This document shows positions 45,311-54,625 of a stretch of DNA of 64,000 nucleotides, piece after piece. The translations under genes were made by a program, and so were the position numbers. Below the pieces are notes generated by a model. That model made no database searches. It was not told the DNA's origin and saw only the letters and a list, made by a program, of their open reading frames with translations. This DNA is from CAYUYV01 sp964522525 (GTDB lineage Bacteria; Pseudomonadota; Alphaproteobacteria; JAJFIK01): assembly GCA_964522525.1 (NCBI GenBank), contig CAZFWG010000001.1, positions 1 through 64,000 on the forward strand. The letters run 5' to 3'. Each line of letters starts with the position of its first letter. Within the stretch, counting starts at the first letter, position 1.

Positions 45311-46803
45311 GAGGCGCTCCGCCGAACCCGTGTCGCCACGGCCTCGCCCGGTTCGAGCTCACCGGCGATGACTTCCACATATTGCCCGTCATCGAGGCCG
45401 AGCAAGACGGGGCGCGCCTCAAGGCGCAGCGAAGACACGGCGACCCAGACATTGGTCGCGCGGGCCTCCGGGAGACGGCCCTTGAGCGCCTCATAGGTCG
45501 GCTTTTGGGTGTCCGTCAGAAGATCCGCAAAGAGACGATCAATGGCGGCCAGGCGAAGCTGGCGCAAGCGGGCCGGATCAAAACCGGCCGGCGGGGCGCC
45601 TGATGGACCGCCACGGTTTCCGCCGGACCGGCGGCGCTGACGGGCCCGTTCCGCCATGGCTTCAAGGCCCGCCTCCAGTTCTTCTTTCTGATCCGCCGTC
45701 AAATCAAGAGCGGCGGCCATGGCGAGCACGGTCGTGCGCAGCCCGGCCCGGCGATCGGAAGCACTGGTGCGTTGTTCCCCTGGCGGAATGAAACGCGCGG
45801 CGGCGACGGGGACGCGCATCACATCCTCGACGCTGCCCGTGGTGATCTCCGCCGTGGCGGTCATGCCGGGGAAGAGCCGCTGGTCCCGATTGGTGGCCGA
45901 AATGATGACCGTGTAGGTCACCACGCTGGCGATTTCCGTCGCGGCGAGACGGACCTGTTTGACGACACCTCGAAAAACCCGATCAGGAAAGGTGTCGACA
46001 CTGAAGGTCACGGGATCGCCCGTCTCGATCCGGCCCACATCGGCCTCGTTGACATCGGCCGCGACCTGAATGATCGAGAGGTCCTGGGCGATGGTGAACA
46101 GGATCGGGGCCTGGAGGCTCGCGGCCACGGTCTGGCCCACATCCACGTCCCGGCTGACGATCACCCCGTCAATGGGCGAGCGGATTTCGGTGCGCTCCAG
46201 ATCGATCCGGGCCTGTTCAAGGGTTGCCGCGCGCTGCAGAACCACGGCTTTTGCGTTGTCCACCTGCGCCTTGGCGATGCTGAGATCGGCCGTGGCCACG
46301 GCGACATCCGTCTGGGCGTTTTCAAGGGCGGTCTGGGCGGCGGTGCCCCGCTCGGCAAGACGGCTCTGGCGATCGGCCTCGCGCCGGCTCTGCTGCAACA
46401 CGGCTTCGGCCTTGGCCACATTGGCGATCTGGATGGCGAGGGAGGCTTCGGCCACCGCCAGATCCGCCTCCGCCGAGGCCACCCGGCTGGCAAAGGTCTG
46501 GGGATCGAGCTGGGCGATGAGCTGATCCTTCGTGACCTGATCATTGTAGTCCGCGTAGATGGCGGCGATCTGGCCGGAGAGTTGGGAGCCCACTTCGACG
46601 GTGACCACGGGTTCGACGCGTCCGCTTGCGGTCACGCGCTGGACGACGGCACCGCGATCGACCGTCTCGGTGTCATAGGCCGTGCCCGGCGCCTCGGTGT
46701 CCACCGATCTGTAAGCGAAATAGAGGACGGCCGAGATTGCCAGCACCCCCACGAGGGCGGGCCACCCGAACCATCCCAATCGTCCATGCCGGCCAGTCGC
46801 CAT
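45307..46803 (-). CDS. MacA-type periplasmic adaptor with an LTxxQ-containing insertion
   Basis: 498 residues, longer than the usual ~380-400 for MacA. Order: N-terminal membrane helix (~11-28), barrel-sandwich half (ASGRVEPVVTVEVGSQLSGQI), long helical hairpin coiled coil (~100-215), second lipoyl half (TEIRSPIDGVIVSRDVDVGQTV), beta-barrel, then an insertion of about 105 residues (~345-450) before the membrane-proximal end (VWVAVSSL...LDDGQYVEVI). The insertion is rich in charged helices and holds LTADQ (~367) and LTDTQ (~427), motifs reminiscent of Spy/CpxP-type proteins. It connects the ABC pump to an outer-membrane channel. Confidence 0.87.
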   Translation of the reverse strand: MATGRHGRLGWFGWPALVGVLAISAVLYFAYRSVDTEAPGTAYDTETVDRGAVVQRVTASGRVEPVVTVEVGSQLSGQIAAIYADYNDQVTKDQLIAQLDPQTFASRVASAEADLAVAEASLAIQIANVAKAEAVLQQSRREADRQSRLAERGTAAQTALENAQTDVAVATADLSIAKAQVDNAKAVVLQRAATLEQARIDLERTEIRSPIDGVIVSRDVDVGQTVAASLQAPILFTIAQDLSIIQVAADVNEADVGRIETGDPVTFSVDTFPDRVFRGVVKQVRLAATEIASVVTYTVIISATNRDQRLFPGMTATAEITTGSVEDVMRVPVAAARFIPPGEQRTSASDRRAGLRTTVLAMAAALDLTADQKEELEAGLEAMAERARQRRRSGGNRGGPSGAPPAGFDPARLRQLRLAAIDRLFADLLTDTQKPTYEALKGRLPEARATNVWVAVSSLRLEARPVLLGLDDGQYVEVIAGELEPGEAVATRVRRSAS

Positions 46804-46810
46804 GGTGCCG

Positions 46811-46834
46811 TTCCCCTTTCATTCAGATGGGGAA
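46811..46834 (-). promoter_or_regulatory. Hairpin that may cover the macA-like Shine-Dalgarno
   Basis: On the minus strand TTCCCC (46834-46829) can pair with GGGGAA (46816-46811). The latter is the Shine-Dalgarno, 7 bases before the ATG at 46803. A 6-bp stem with a 12-base loop could reduce translation initiation until melted or bound. Confidence 0.3.
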
Positions 46835-46982
46835 TTATGGGGCGAAAGACGCGCGATTGGCCATATGGGGACGGGATGAAAACCGTGCCAATTCGTCACG
46901 AAAAGACGGCTTGGTACGATTTGTTACAAATTTGTCCCCGCGGGCGTCCGTCGGTCTCAAGAACGGGCCTGGGGGTCGGTCC

Positions 46983-48185
46983 TCAGCGCACGCCCGACTC
47001 GATGCGGTCGATGCGGGGCGCTTCCGTGAGACGCGGAAGCCAGTCCGTGGTGTTGAACCAGTAATCCCGGGTCTTGGTCAGGAACTGGTCCAGGCTCCGC
47101 GCCAGGATCCACGCATCCAGATAGGCCAACAGATCCGGATTGCCCCGACGGATCCCAAAGGCAAGCGCGGTCTCGCCCAGGGGTTCATCAAGGGGCATGA
47201 CGAACTGGTCCGGGGATTGGGCAACGAGCACTTCCGGAAAAGGGGAGGCGGCGATCAGGATGCCCACCTGGTTTTCAAGCAGGGCCTTTTTCGCCGCCTG
47301 GGAATCCGGGAACGGAACCAGCTGCGCCGCCGCAAGGCGTTCGGTTGCGACCCGTTCCTCGAGCGTGCCGCGCGGCACGCCGATCTGAACGGTCGAGCGG
47401 TTGAGATCGTCCAGGCTCTGAACACGGGGAATGCCCCGGCGCGCCGCCACCACATGGACGGCCCGGCGGGCATAGGGGCGGGTGAACGTCACGCTCAAGG
47501 CCCGGCTTGGGGTCACGGCATAGGCGGCGATGATGACATCGATCGCGTTGCGGGCCAGCGCGCCGATCAATTCGCCCTCGGCCAGGGGCACGACATCGAC
47601 CTCGACTCCCAAATCGGCGCCGAGGGTCAGGGCGATATCGATTTCATGGCCGATCAGGGTGCCGGCCGCGTCGCGCATGGCATAGGGGGCGAAGAGGATC
47701 GTTCCCACCCGGAGCGTGCCGCGATTGAGGATCACGTCGAACTCATCACCCGAAGGACTGCTTGTTGGCGCCGGGGATTCGGTCGAAGCGGTTTCGTTCT
47801 GGGTCCCTTGCGCCGGCGTCTTGAACTGCCGGGGTTCGGGTTGGTCGACCGCGAAATCGGCCAGGGGATCCACGGGCGAGGGGTCCGCATCGGCATCGCT
47901 CGGCGCCTCAAGTGGCCGGCGCATCGGCAGCGGGGCATCGGCTTCGCTGTCCGGTACTGGGGTCTCTTCAGACGGAGTTGGGTCGGTTTGGGGCGAGGGA
48001 GGCAAAGGGCCTTCCGGTTCATCCTCTTGCGTCAATTGGTTCAACAGAGAATCCGCCCGGCTTGCCGAGCCCGGCGTGGCATCCGCCTCGGGTCCCGCCG
48101 CAACAGTGAGGGCCAACACCGCCAGGACGAGGATGCCCCCCTTTTGAAGGGCGGAGCAAACGACGGAGAGCGGGCAAGCGGTCAT
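46983..48185 (-). CDS. Family-3 periplasmic solute-binding protein with acidic Pro-rich linker
   Basis: 400 residues from ATG 48185. A signal peptide (GGILVLAVLALTVAAGPEADA) is followed by a linker of about 110 residues rich in Pro, Asp, Glu and Ser. Then comes a bacterial extracellular solute-binding domain family 3 (~150-385): LRVGTILFAPYAMRDAAGTLIGHEIDIA, the ligand-pocket stretch VIIAAYAVTPSRA and GVPRGTLEERVA. There is no ABC permease gene beside it. It may be an orphan amino-acid-type sensor or a transporter component used at a distance. Confidence 0.78.
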   Translation of the reverse strand: MTACPLSVVCSALQKGGILVLAVLALTVAAGPEADATPGSASRADSLLNQLTQEDEPEGPLPPSPQTDPTPSEETPVPDSEADAPLPMRRPLEAPSDADADPSPVDPLADFAVDQPEPRQFKTPAQGTQNETASTESPAPTSSPSGDEFDVILNRGTLRVGTILFAPYAMRDAAGTLIGHEIDIALTLGADLGVEVDVVPLAEGELIGALARNAIDVIIAAYAVTPSRALSVTFTRPYARRAVHVVAARRGIPRVQSLDDLNRSTVQIGVPRGTLEERVATERLAAAQLVPFPDSQAAKKALLENQVGILIAASPFPEVLVAQSPDQFVMPLDEPLGETALAFGIRRGNPDLLAYLDAWILARSLDQFLTKTRDYWFNTTDWLPRLTEAPRIDRIESGVR

Positions 48186-48448
48186 GACGCGCGGTCCTCT
48201 TCTTCCGGGGCCATCGGGTCGAAAGGCACACCGATTTACTCGACCGGAGGACACTAAGCCTCTTATTTAAAGATTTGAACCACTCTGGGGGTCCATCCTT
48301 GGGGCTAAGACTATTGCTACGGTCATGAGCAGCCTTGTGGTCGTGACCCGGGGGTGGATGTCCGGCAAACTGTGTCGGGGTTTTCGCGAGGCGCGGGTGG
48401 CGCGTGTCGCTTCAAAAAATGGGTCGCAACGGGCGTGAAGGTGGCGTG

Positions 48449-49231
48449 ATGATCGGGTTGGAGAGCCGCAAGGCGAAATCGGCGTTTGGGAAAACAAGAC
48501 GCATCGCAGCGATATGGGGGGGCCTGCTGACGAGCGCGTTTATCCTGTCCGGGTGCGGTGCCGTCGCCTGGCTGACGGAGCCCGGAGACAGCGTGGAACC
48601 CAGACGCGTCGAGACCCGGCCGGAACGCACCGCCCAGGCACAAGCGCCCACGCCGGCATCGGCCGAGACAGGCGACAAGGTCATCCGTTGTGAATCCCGC
48701 GATTCGTCCTACACGACCTGCCGCGCCGAGACCGTGGGCGGAGTGCGCCTGGTCCGTCAGATCAGCGATGTGCGGTGCCAGGAAAACCGCAGCTGGGGCG
48801 TTGAGGATGGTCAGATCTGGGTCGATTTCGGCTGCCGGGGGGATTTCCAATTGATCGGGACGGCTCCGCCGCCACCGGCACCCCAGCAGGCCGCCGCCGC
48901 GCCTAATCTGAGCCTTGGGGCGGAACCGACGGCGGGTCTGCAATTCGGCACGCCGGGGCGGGATGAGGCCGTGCGCGCCTGCGCCACCTATGCCGATTTC
49001 AAGGTGCGCGAACAGGGCGCGGAAGGCGCCCGCGCCGACCGGATCGTCCATTTACGCAAGGTGGAAGAGCGCCATTTCCAGGTACAGGCCTATGTCCGTG
49101 TGCGGTATGATGACCTCTTTCTGCGGCAGCTTGCGAAGGAAGGTCAGCCACGGCCACGCGATGTGTTCTACATCGATTGCGAAACCGTCCGTGGTCAGGT
49201 GATCCATTTCGAATATAACAACTTCCTGTGA
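48449..49231 (+). CDS. DUF3011-domain lipoprotein
   Basis: 260 residues: a lipoprotein signal with lipobox LSGC (Cys36), a Pro/Ala-rich segment, then a DUF3011 domain (~75-130) with IRCESRDSSYTTCRAETVGG and the matching VRLVRQISDVRCQENRSWG plus IWVDFGCRGDF. Its four Cys probably form disulphides. A C-terminal domain (~165-260) with RACATYADFKVREQGA and VFYIDCETVRGQVI contains one more Cys pair. ATG 48449 is chosen because AAGG lies 7 bases before it and gives a compact signal; the frame extends 15 codons upstream. Outer-membrane or periplasmic anchoring is likely; function unknown. Confidence 0.75.
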   Translation: MIGLESRKAKSAFGKTRRIAAIWGGLLTSAFILSGCGAVAWLTEPGDSVEPRRVETRPERTAQAQAPTPASAETGDKVIRCESRDSSYTTCRAETVGGVRLVRQISDVRCQENRSWGVEDGQIWVDFGCRGDFQLIGTAPPPPAPQQAAAAPNLSLGAEPTAGLQFGTPGRDEAVRACATYADFKVREQGAEGARADRIVHLRKVEERHFQVQAYVRVRYDDLFLRQLAKEGQPRPRDVFYIDCETVRGQVIHFEYNNFL

Positions 49232-49629
49232 TCCGCCTTTGACCCTTGATTGAGGAGAGGGTACACCGCACAGGGCCGGCCGGAGCCGCGTCGGCCTCGG
49301 CTTTTCCCTTCATGGATGATCAAAAGGGCGGGCCCGGCGTTTTATGGTTGTTGAAAGCAAGGTCAGCCCTGCTGGATCGTGACAAGCAACAATAAAAAAA
49401 GCTGGAGACTTGAGGGGCTATCTGACTAATTGTCAGTCAGCGCAACACCGTTTTTCTGCGGCTTTTTCTCCTTTGGCATCCCTGTCTGACCTGCCCGTCA
49501 CCTTTCTTCGTCTTCTCCTTTGCTGCAAAGCAGCATGAAATTCCAGTTCACGGCCCCCTGACACGAATGTTACTCTGCTTGTTAACTATTGAGGGGACCG
49601 AAAAAAGCTATCTGGGGAGCGAGAAGCCA
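49232..49629. other. Intergenic region upstream of the second TonB receptor
   Basis: 398 bases. A GC-rich weak hairpin followed by TTTTCCC (about 49270-49307) may end the DUF3011 transcript. Further right lie an A-run (49392-49400), the palindrome at 49422-49436 and pyrimidine-rich sequence leading to the receptor gene. No gene seen. Confidence 0.5.
49422..49436. promoter_or_regulatory. Palindromic operator candidate upstream of TonB receptor
   Basis: CTGAC-TAATT-GTCAG, followed by a further TCAG, gives TGAC/GTCA half-sites like those of several TetR-family operators. It lies about 195 bases upstream of the receptor start codon. No regulator gene is adjacent. Confidence 0.35.
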
Positions 49630-52500
49630 ATGGAGTATTTCGGGCGGTTTGCGGCGTGGACGGCACTGGGCACCATCCTGGCCTTGACGCCGGCATGGGC
49701 ACAGGATGCTGAGGATACTCAGCCAGCGGAAGACAATCAGTCCTCGGATGAGGGCATGACCCGGGACGAGGCGGTCCAAAGCGGCATCGAACTGATGACC
49801 GTGACGGCTCAGAAGCAGGAAGAGTCACTCCTCGATGTGCCGATCGCCGTGACCTCCCTGGGTGAGGAAGCACTTGAGCTGCGTCAGATCGACAACTTCT
49901 CCGACATCCAGTTCAACACGCCCAACCTGACCTTCCAGAAAGGTCAGTTCACGGGGACGAACATCCAGATTCGCGGGATCGGCTCGGCCCTGACGGCGGC
50001 CTCCGCGGATAGCGGGATCAGTACCCACGTCAACAACGTGTTCTTCCAGTCGCCGCGCCTGTTCGAGACGGAGTTTTTCGACGTCGAACGGGTCGAAATC
50101 CTGCGCGGGCCCCAGGGCACCCTGTTCGGACGCAACGCCACGGGCGGCGTGATCAATGTCATCACCGCCCGGCCCGACCTTCAGGACTATGGGTTCAATG
50201 TTCAGGCCGAATACGGGAACTTCAACAACATTCGTGTCAAAGGCCACGCGAATGTGCCCATCATCGAGGACAAACTCGGGATCCGCGTCGCCGGTATCTA
50301 TCTGGAGCGCGACGGCTTCACCGAGAACATCTTCACCGGCAATGACATTGACGGTCGTGAACAGTTCTCCGTGCGCGGATCACTGCGTTTCACGCCGACG
50401 GAACGGACCACGATCGACATCATCGGCTCCTATTTCCAGGAGGACGACAATCGGGTCCGTTCGGCCAAACAACTGTGTAACCGCGACCCCAGCGGCGTTC
50501 TGGGTTGTCTGCCGGACAGGCTTGCCTTTGACGTGCCGAACGGCAATGCGACGCTGGGCGGCCTGCTCGTCACGGATCTGATTCTCGGGCCGCTCGCGCT
50601 GACGCCCTTTGCCGGACCGGGCGGCGGGGCCACCGCCTTCAACCCGCCGGACCTGCGCGTCGTCAATGTGGATTTCGAGCCGATTTTCGAGGCGGACGAG
50701 ACCTTCATCATTGCCTCCTTCACCCAGGAACTGACCGACAGTCTGACCCTCGTCATCGAAGGCGGCTATCAGGAGACGTCCTTTTTCTCGCAGCAGGACT
50801 TCAACAATCAGTTCCTCGCCGATGAGTTCGCTGTTCCCGACCTTCTGGCGACGGCATTCCCCACTGTCTTCGAGACGTTCTTTGCCGGAGATCGGTTCCC
50901 GATTTCCGCGATCGATGCCGGAAACACCGGCCTCATCGGCGGGAACATCCTCTCCGATCAGGCCTTCTTCAACGAGGGCTATGACCAGTCCAACATCGAT
51001 GCGGAACAGTTCAGCGCCGAGATCCGTCTGCAATCTGATTTCGAAGGGCCTTTGAACTTCCTCGTCGCCGGTTACTACCTCGACAGCGAATCGGAGTCCG
51101 ATTATTTCGTCGTCGCCAACAGCCTCGACTATTTCTCCCTGGTCGGAGCGGGCGTGGACGGCATCGGGCTTGTGGCGCCGTTCTTCCGCAGTGAGACGGA
51201 TCTGTTCGAGCTTCAGTCCTTCGCCTTTTTCGGCGAGGCCTATTATGACGTGACCGATACCTTCAAGATCACCGGTGGCATCCGCTACACGGTCGATGAC
51301 AAGGAAATCAGGGACCGCCAGCTTCTGCTGAACACGGCCGTGCCGATCGGCACCACCGATGCGAACCCCGCCCTGGCACTGGTCGATGCGGATGTCACGG
51401 CGCCAGGTATCCAGGAATTCAGGGATGCGGGCGTCGTCTTCCAGGAGGTGACCGGTCGTTTTGTCGCCCAATGGACCCCGGAACTGTCGTTCACGGATTC
51501 CACGAACATCTATTTCTCCTATTCCCGGGGCTTCAAGAGCGGGGGCATCAATCCGCCTTTCGATGCGGCGCTTTTCCCGAATGTGCCGGCCTTCTTCGAT
51601 CCTGAATTCATCAACGCCTATGAAGTCGGGACCAAGAACTCCCTGTTCGGCAATCGCCTCCAGGCCAACCTCACGGGCTTCTTCTATGACTATTCCGGGC
51701 TGCAGATTTCCCAGATCGTCAACCGGACATCGGTCAACGTGAATGTGGATGCCCGGATTTTCGGCCTCGAAGCCGAATTCCTCGCGGCGCCCACGGACAA
51801 CTGGCTGTTCAATCTCGATATCGGTTACTTGAACACCTCCATTCAGGATACGGCCATTGTTGATCCCCGTGATCCCAGCAACGGATCGGACGACGTCACG
51901 TTGATCAAGGATTTCGCCGATGCCTCCAACTGCGTCGTGGACCACAATGGGGGCGGGGACCTGATCTCGTCCGGTGTCGCCGATGCGCTTGGTGCCGCCG
52001 GTGTTCCCTTCATTCCCGCCCAGACGCCGGGCATCGCCTTCTCCGGGTTCAGCACATGTGCCGGCCTTCAGGCGGCCCTGCAGGCTCTGGGTGTGCCCCA
52101 GTTCGTGACCGACGGCGTGCCGCAGGATCTTGATGGCAACAATCTTCAGAACTCCCCGGAATTGACCTTCAATATCGGGGCTCAGTACACCTATGATTTC
52201 AATCTCGACGGGCGGAGCCTCGCTCTTGAGACACGGGTGGACTACTACTATCAGACCAGCTTCTTTGGTCGGATCTTCAACGACCCGATCGATGAGTTCG
52301 ACGCCTTCGGCCATTTGAACCTGCAAGTGACCCTGTATGGCCCGGATCAGGACTGGTTCGTGCGCGGGTTTGTCCAGAACCTGACCAACAATGATGCGAT
52401 TACCGGTCAGTTCCTGACCGACGCCTCTTCAGGTTTGTATACGAATGTCTTCGTGCTCGACCCGCGCCTGTTCGGCGGTGAGATCGGCTACCGTTTCTGA
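49630..52500 (+). CDS. TonB-dependent outer-membrane receptor
   Basis: 956 residues from ATG 49630: signal peptide to about residue 25 (TPAWAQ), acidic linker, TonB-box-like IELMTVTAQKQEE (~55-67), plug (FSDIQFNTPNLTFQ, VERVEILRGPQGTLFGRNATGGVINVITARP ~155-185) and barrel ending in GEIGYRF. Extracellular loops contain Cys pairs (CNRDPSGVLGC near 300 and C...STCAGL near 785-820). Belongs to the large sphingomonad-like group taking up organic molecules. The next gene is a CocE-type hydrolase behind a terminator. Confidence 0.9.
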   Translation: MEYFGRFAAWTALGTILALTPAWAQDAEDTQPAEDNQSSDEGMTRDEAVQSGIELMTVTAQKQEESLLDVPIAVTSLGEEALELRQIDNFSDIQFNTPNLTFQKGQFTGTNIQIRGIGSALTAASADSGISTHVNNVFFQSPRLFETEFFDVERVEILRGPQGTLFGRNATGGVINVITARPDLQDYGFNVQAEYGNFNNIRVKGHANVPIIEDKLGIRVAGIYLERDGFTENIFTGNDIDGREQFSVRGSLRFTPTERTTIDIIGSYFQEDDNRVRSAKQLCNRDPSGVLGCLPDRLAFDVPNGNATLGGLLVTDLILGPLALTPFAGPGGGATAFNPPDLRVVNVDFEPIFEADETFIIASFTQELTDSLTLVIEGGYQETSFFSQQDFNNQFLADEFAVPDLLATAFPTVFETFFAGDRFPISAIDAGNTGLIGGNILSDQAFFNEGYDQSNIDAEQFSAEIRLQSDFEGPLNFLVAGYYLDSESESDYFVVANSLDYFSLVGAGVDGIGLVAPFFRSETDLFELQSFAFFGEAYYDVTDTFKITGGIRYTVDDKEIRDRQLLLNTAVPIGTTDANPALALVDADVTAPGIQEFRDAGVVFQEVTGRFVAQWTPELSFTDSTNIYFSYSRGFKSGGINPPFDAALFPNVPAFFDPEFINAYEVGTKNSLFGNRLQANLTGFFYDYSGLQISQIVNRTSVNVNVDARIFGLEAEFLAAPTDNWLFNLDIGYLNTSIQDTAIVDPRDPSNGSDDVTLIKDFADASNCVVDHNGGGDLISSGVADALGAAGVPFIPAQTPGIAFSGFSTCAGLQAALQALGVPQFVTDGVPQDLDGNNLQNSPELTFNIGAQYTYDFNLDGRSLALETRVDYYYQTSFFGRIFNDPIDEFDAFGHLNLQVTLYGPDQDWFVRGFVQNLTNNDAITGQFLTDASSGLYTNVFVLDPRLFGGEIGYRF

Positions 52501-52528
52501 TCCCGCACCTTTCGCTAGAAGGCTTGCC

Positions 52529-52565
52529 ATCCCCGCGCTCGGCCTCATGGGCGCGGGGATTTTTC
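52529..52565 (+). terminator. Intrinsic terminator of second TonB receptor
   Basis: ATCCCCGCGC (52529-52538) pairs perfectly with GCGCGGGGAT (52551-52560), followed by TTTTC. It lies 28 bases after the receptor stop codon. Confidence 0.85.
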
Positions 52566-52698
52566 GTTGCTGCCTGAAGATCGCCCTCGACTTTTCCGGC
52601 TTCTCGCATCCGTGTCCCTGTCCTAGACTGACTGGAAACCGGGTAATTCCGCTTCCCGGGCTAAGCGTGTCAGCGTGATGGCGATTATGGGGGTTCCT

Positions 52699-54609
52699 AT
52701 GGAAAAGCGACGTCTGTTTTGCCTTGCAGCCACGGGGCTCATTCTTGGCCTGATGATCCGCGTGACGGATGCCGGGGCCGTTGATCCAGACCTTGATCGA
52801 ACGGACGAGGCGATCGGGGCGGAATTTGAGGAATTGGGTGAGGCCCAGGAACATGTGCTCGTGCCCATGCGTGACGGGATCGGGCTTTCCACCAATATTT
52901 ATCTGCCTAAGGACCGGGATGGTCCGGTACCGGCCGTGTTCTGGCGCACGCCCTATCGGTTCACGCCCTTGCGCACGACACACAAGCGCATGGCGCTCAA
53001 GGCCATGCGCCGGGGCTATGCGTTCGTGATTCAGAATGAGCGCGGCAAGTTCTTTTCGGAAGGGGAGTTCGAGATCCTCGGCTATCCGCAGACGGATGGT
53101 GTGGATGCCTTGGACTGGATCGCGGAACAGGACTGGTCCAACGGTAAAGTGGGGACGCTCGGCTGTTCCTCGCCCGCGGAATGGCAGATGGCGCTTGCCG
53201 CCCAGGATCACCCGGCCCATGCCGCCATGGTGCCGATGGCGCCGGGGGCCGGCATCGGCAAGATGGGGCCCTATTGGGAGCAGGGAAACTGGTATCGGGG
53301 TGGGGCGGAGCAAATGTTCTATCCGCCCTGGCTCTATAGCGCCGTGCAAAGCCCGTTGCGCCCCCAATTGCCCAAGGGTCTGAGCCAGGAGGAGCGGGCG
53401 CGGCTCGCTTCCTACTACACGCTTGCGGCCAAGATGCCCGAGGTCGATTGGGCCAAGGCCATCCGCCATCTGCCCTTGAGCCGGATGATGCGGGAGGTGA
53501 AGGGGCCGCGCGGCACCTGGGATGATTATGTTTCGCGCACGCCAGGCGATCCGGGTTGGCGTGAGGGTGGATTGTTCCATGACGACATGAAGATCGGTGT
53601 TCCGTCCTTGTGGATCTATTCCTGGTTCGACGTCTCCATCGGTCCCAATCTGGCGCTGTTCAACCATGCCCGCACCAACGCCACCGACCGTCAAACGGCG
53701 CGCGACCAGTTCATGGTGGTGGGCCCCAATCTCCATTGCGCGTTTTTCAGGGATAACAGCGATCTGACCGTTGGGGAACGGAAAATGGGCGATGCCAGTT
53801 TCGATTATGAGGAACTGATCTATGCGTTTTTCGACCGGCATCTGAAGGGGGAGCGCAACGGGTTCCGCCGCAACAATCCGCCGGTGCGTTATTTCAATAT
53901 GGGAGAGAACAAATGGCGGGAGGCGGATCAATGGCCGCCCGCCGGAACCAAGACTCGCACGCTCTATCTGACCAGCGAGGCCGGTGCCAATTCTCTCTAT
54001 GGGGACGGGACGCTTGTCTCGGAAGCCCCCGAAACAGCGGCAGCGGACGGTTTCACCTATGATCCCATGAACCCGGTGCCCTCGAAGGGCGGCGGCATCT
54101 GTTGCATTGGCGATGCGGTGGAGGGCGGCGTCTTTGATCAGCGTCCCATTGAGGTGCGTCACGATGTCCTCGTCTACACGACGGCACCGTTGGAAAGCGA
54201 CATGGACGTGACGGGACCCGTGGGTGTCACCCTCTATGTCTCGTCCGATGCACCGGACACGGATTTTACGGTGAAGCTGATCGATGTTCAGCCCGACGGC
54301 ACGGCGTTCAATGTCGACGAAACGATCCAGCGCGTGCGCTGGCGGGAAGGGTATGACCAGGACCCGGTCTTCATGGCGGCGGGGGAGATCTATGAGGTCA
54401 GCATCCAGCCCATGGCCACGGCGACGCGGTTCAAGAAGGGCCACCGGATCCGTCTCGAGGTTTCCTCATCGAACTTTCCCCGCTTCTCCCGCAACCTGAA
54501 CACGGGCGGCGCCAATTACGATGAAAGCGAACCGCGGGTTGCGAAAAACAAGGTGCATCACGGGCCGGACCATCCGTCCCGTCTGGTCCTGACGGTGGTT
54601 GAAGACTGA
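52699..54609 (+). CDS. Exported CocE/NonD-family alpha/beta hydrolase
   Basis: 636 residues from ATG 52699 with a signal peptide (RRLFCLAATGLILGLMIRVTDAGA). X-Pro dipeptidyl-peptidase S15 fold (~45-340): VPMRDGIGLSTNIYLP, nucleophile elbow GTLGCSSPAEW (~160), acid SWFDVSIGPNL (~318), His GPNLHCAFF (~347); then a C-terminal jelly-roll (VRYFNMGENKWREADQWPP, RIRLEVSSSNFPRF) typical of CocE. The elbow is unusual: GxSxxx with Ala-Glu instead of a second Gly. It probably hydrolyses an ester or amide in the periplasm, perhaps linked to the receptor upstream. In-frame starts exist at 52675 and 52678. Confidence 0.84.
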   Translation: MEKRRLFCLAATGLILGLMIRVTDAGAVDPDLDRTDEAIGAEFEELGEAQEHVLVPMRDGIGLSTNIYLPKDRDGPVPAVFWRTPYRFTPLRTTHKRMALKAMRRGYAFVIQNERGKFFSEGEFEILGYPQTDGVDALDWIAEQDWSNGKVGTLGCSSPAEWQMALAAQDHPAHAAMVPMAPGAGIGKMGPYWEQGNWYRGGAEQMFYPPWLYSAVQSPLRPQLPKGLSQEERARLASYYTLAAKMPEVDWAKAIRHLPLSRMMREVKGPRGTWDDYVSRTPGDPGWREGGLFHDDMKIGVPSLWIYSWFDVSIGPNLALFNHARTNATDRQTARDQFMVVGPNLHCAFFRDNSDLTVGERKMGDASFDYEELIYAFFDRHLKGERNGFRRNNPPVRYFNMGENKWREADQWPPAGTKTRTLYLTSEAGANSLYGDGTLVSEAPETAAADGFTYDPMNPVPSKGGGICCIGDAVEGGVFDQRPIEVRHDVLVYTTAPLESDMDVTGPVGVTLYVSSDAPDTDFTVKLIDVQPDGTAFNVDETIQRVRWREGYDQDPVFMAAGEIYEVSIQPMATATRFKKGHRIRLEVSSSNFPRFSRNLNTGGANYDESEPRVAKNKVHHGPDHPSRLVLTVVED

Positions 54610-54625
54610 AGGTGCGCCGACCGCC

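Noticed and set aside
50380..54444. Two long open frames antisense to the second TonB receptor and CocE hydrolase
   Set aside because: Same GC-driven shadow effect; no recognisable domain or ribosome-binding site.
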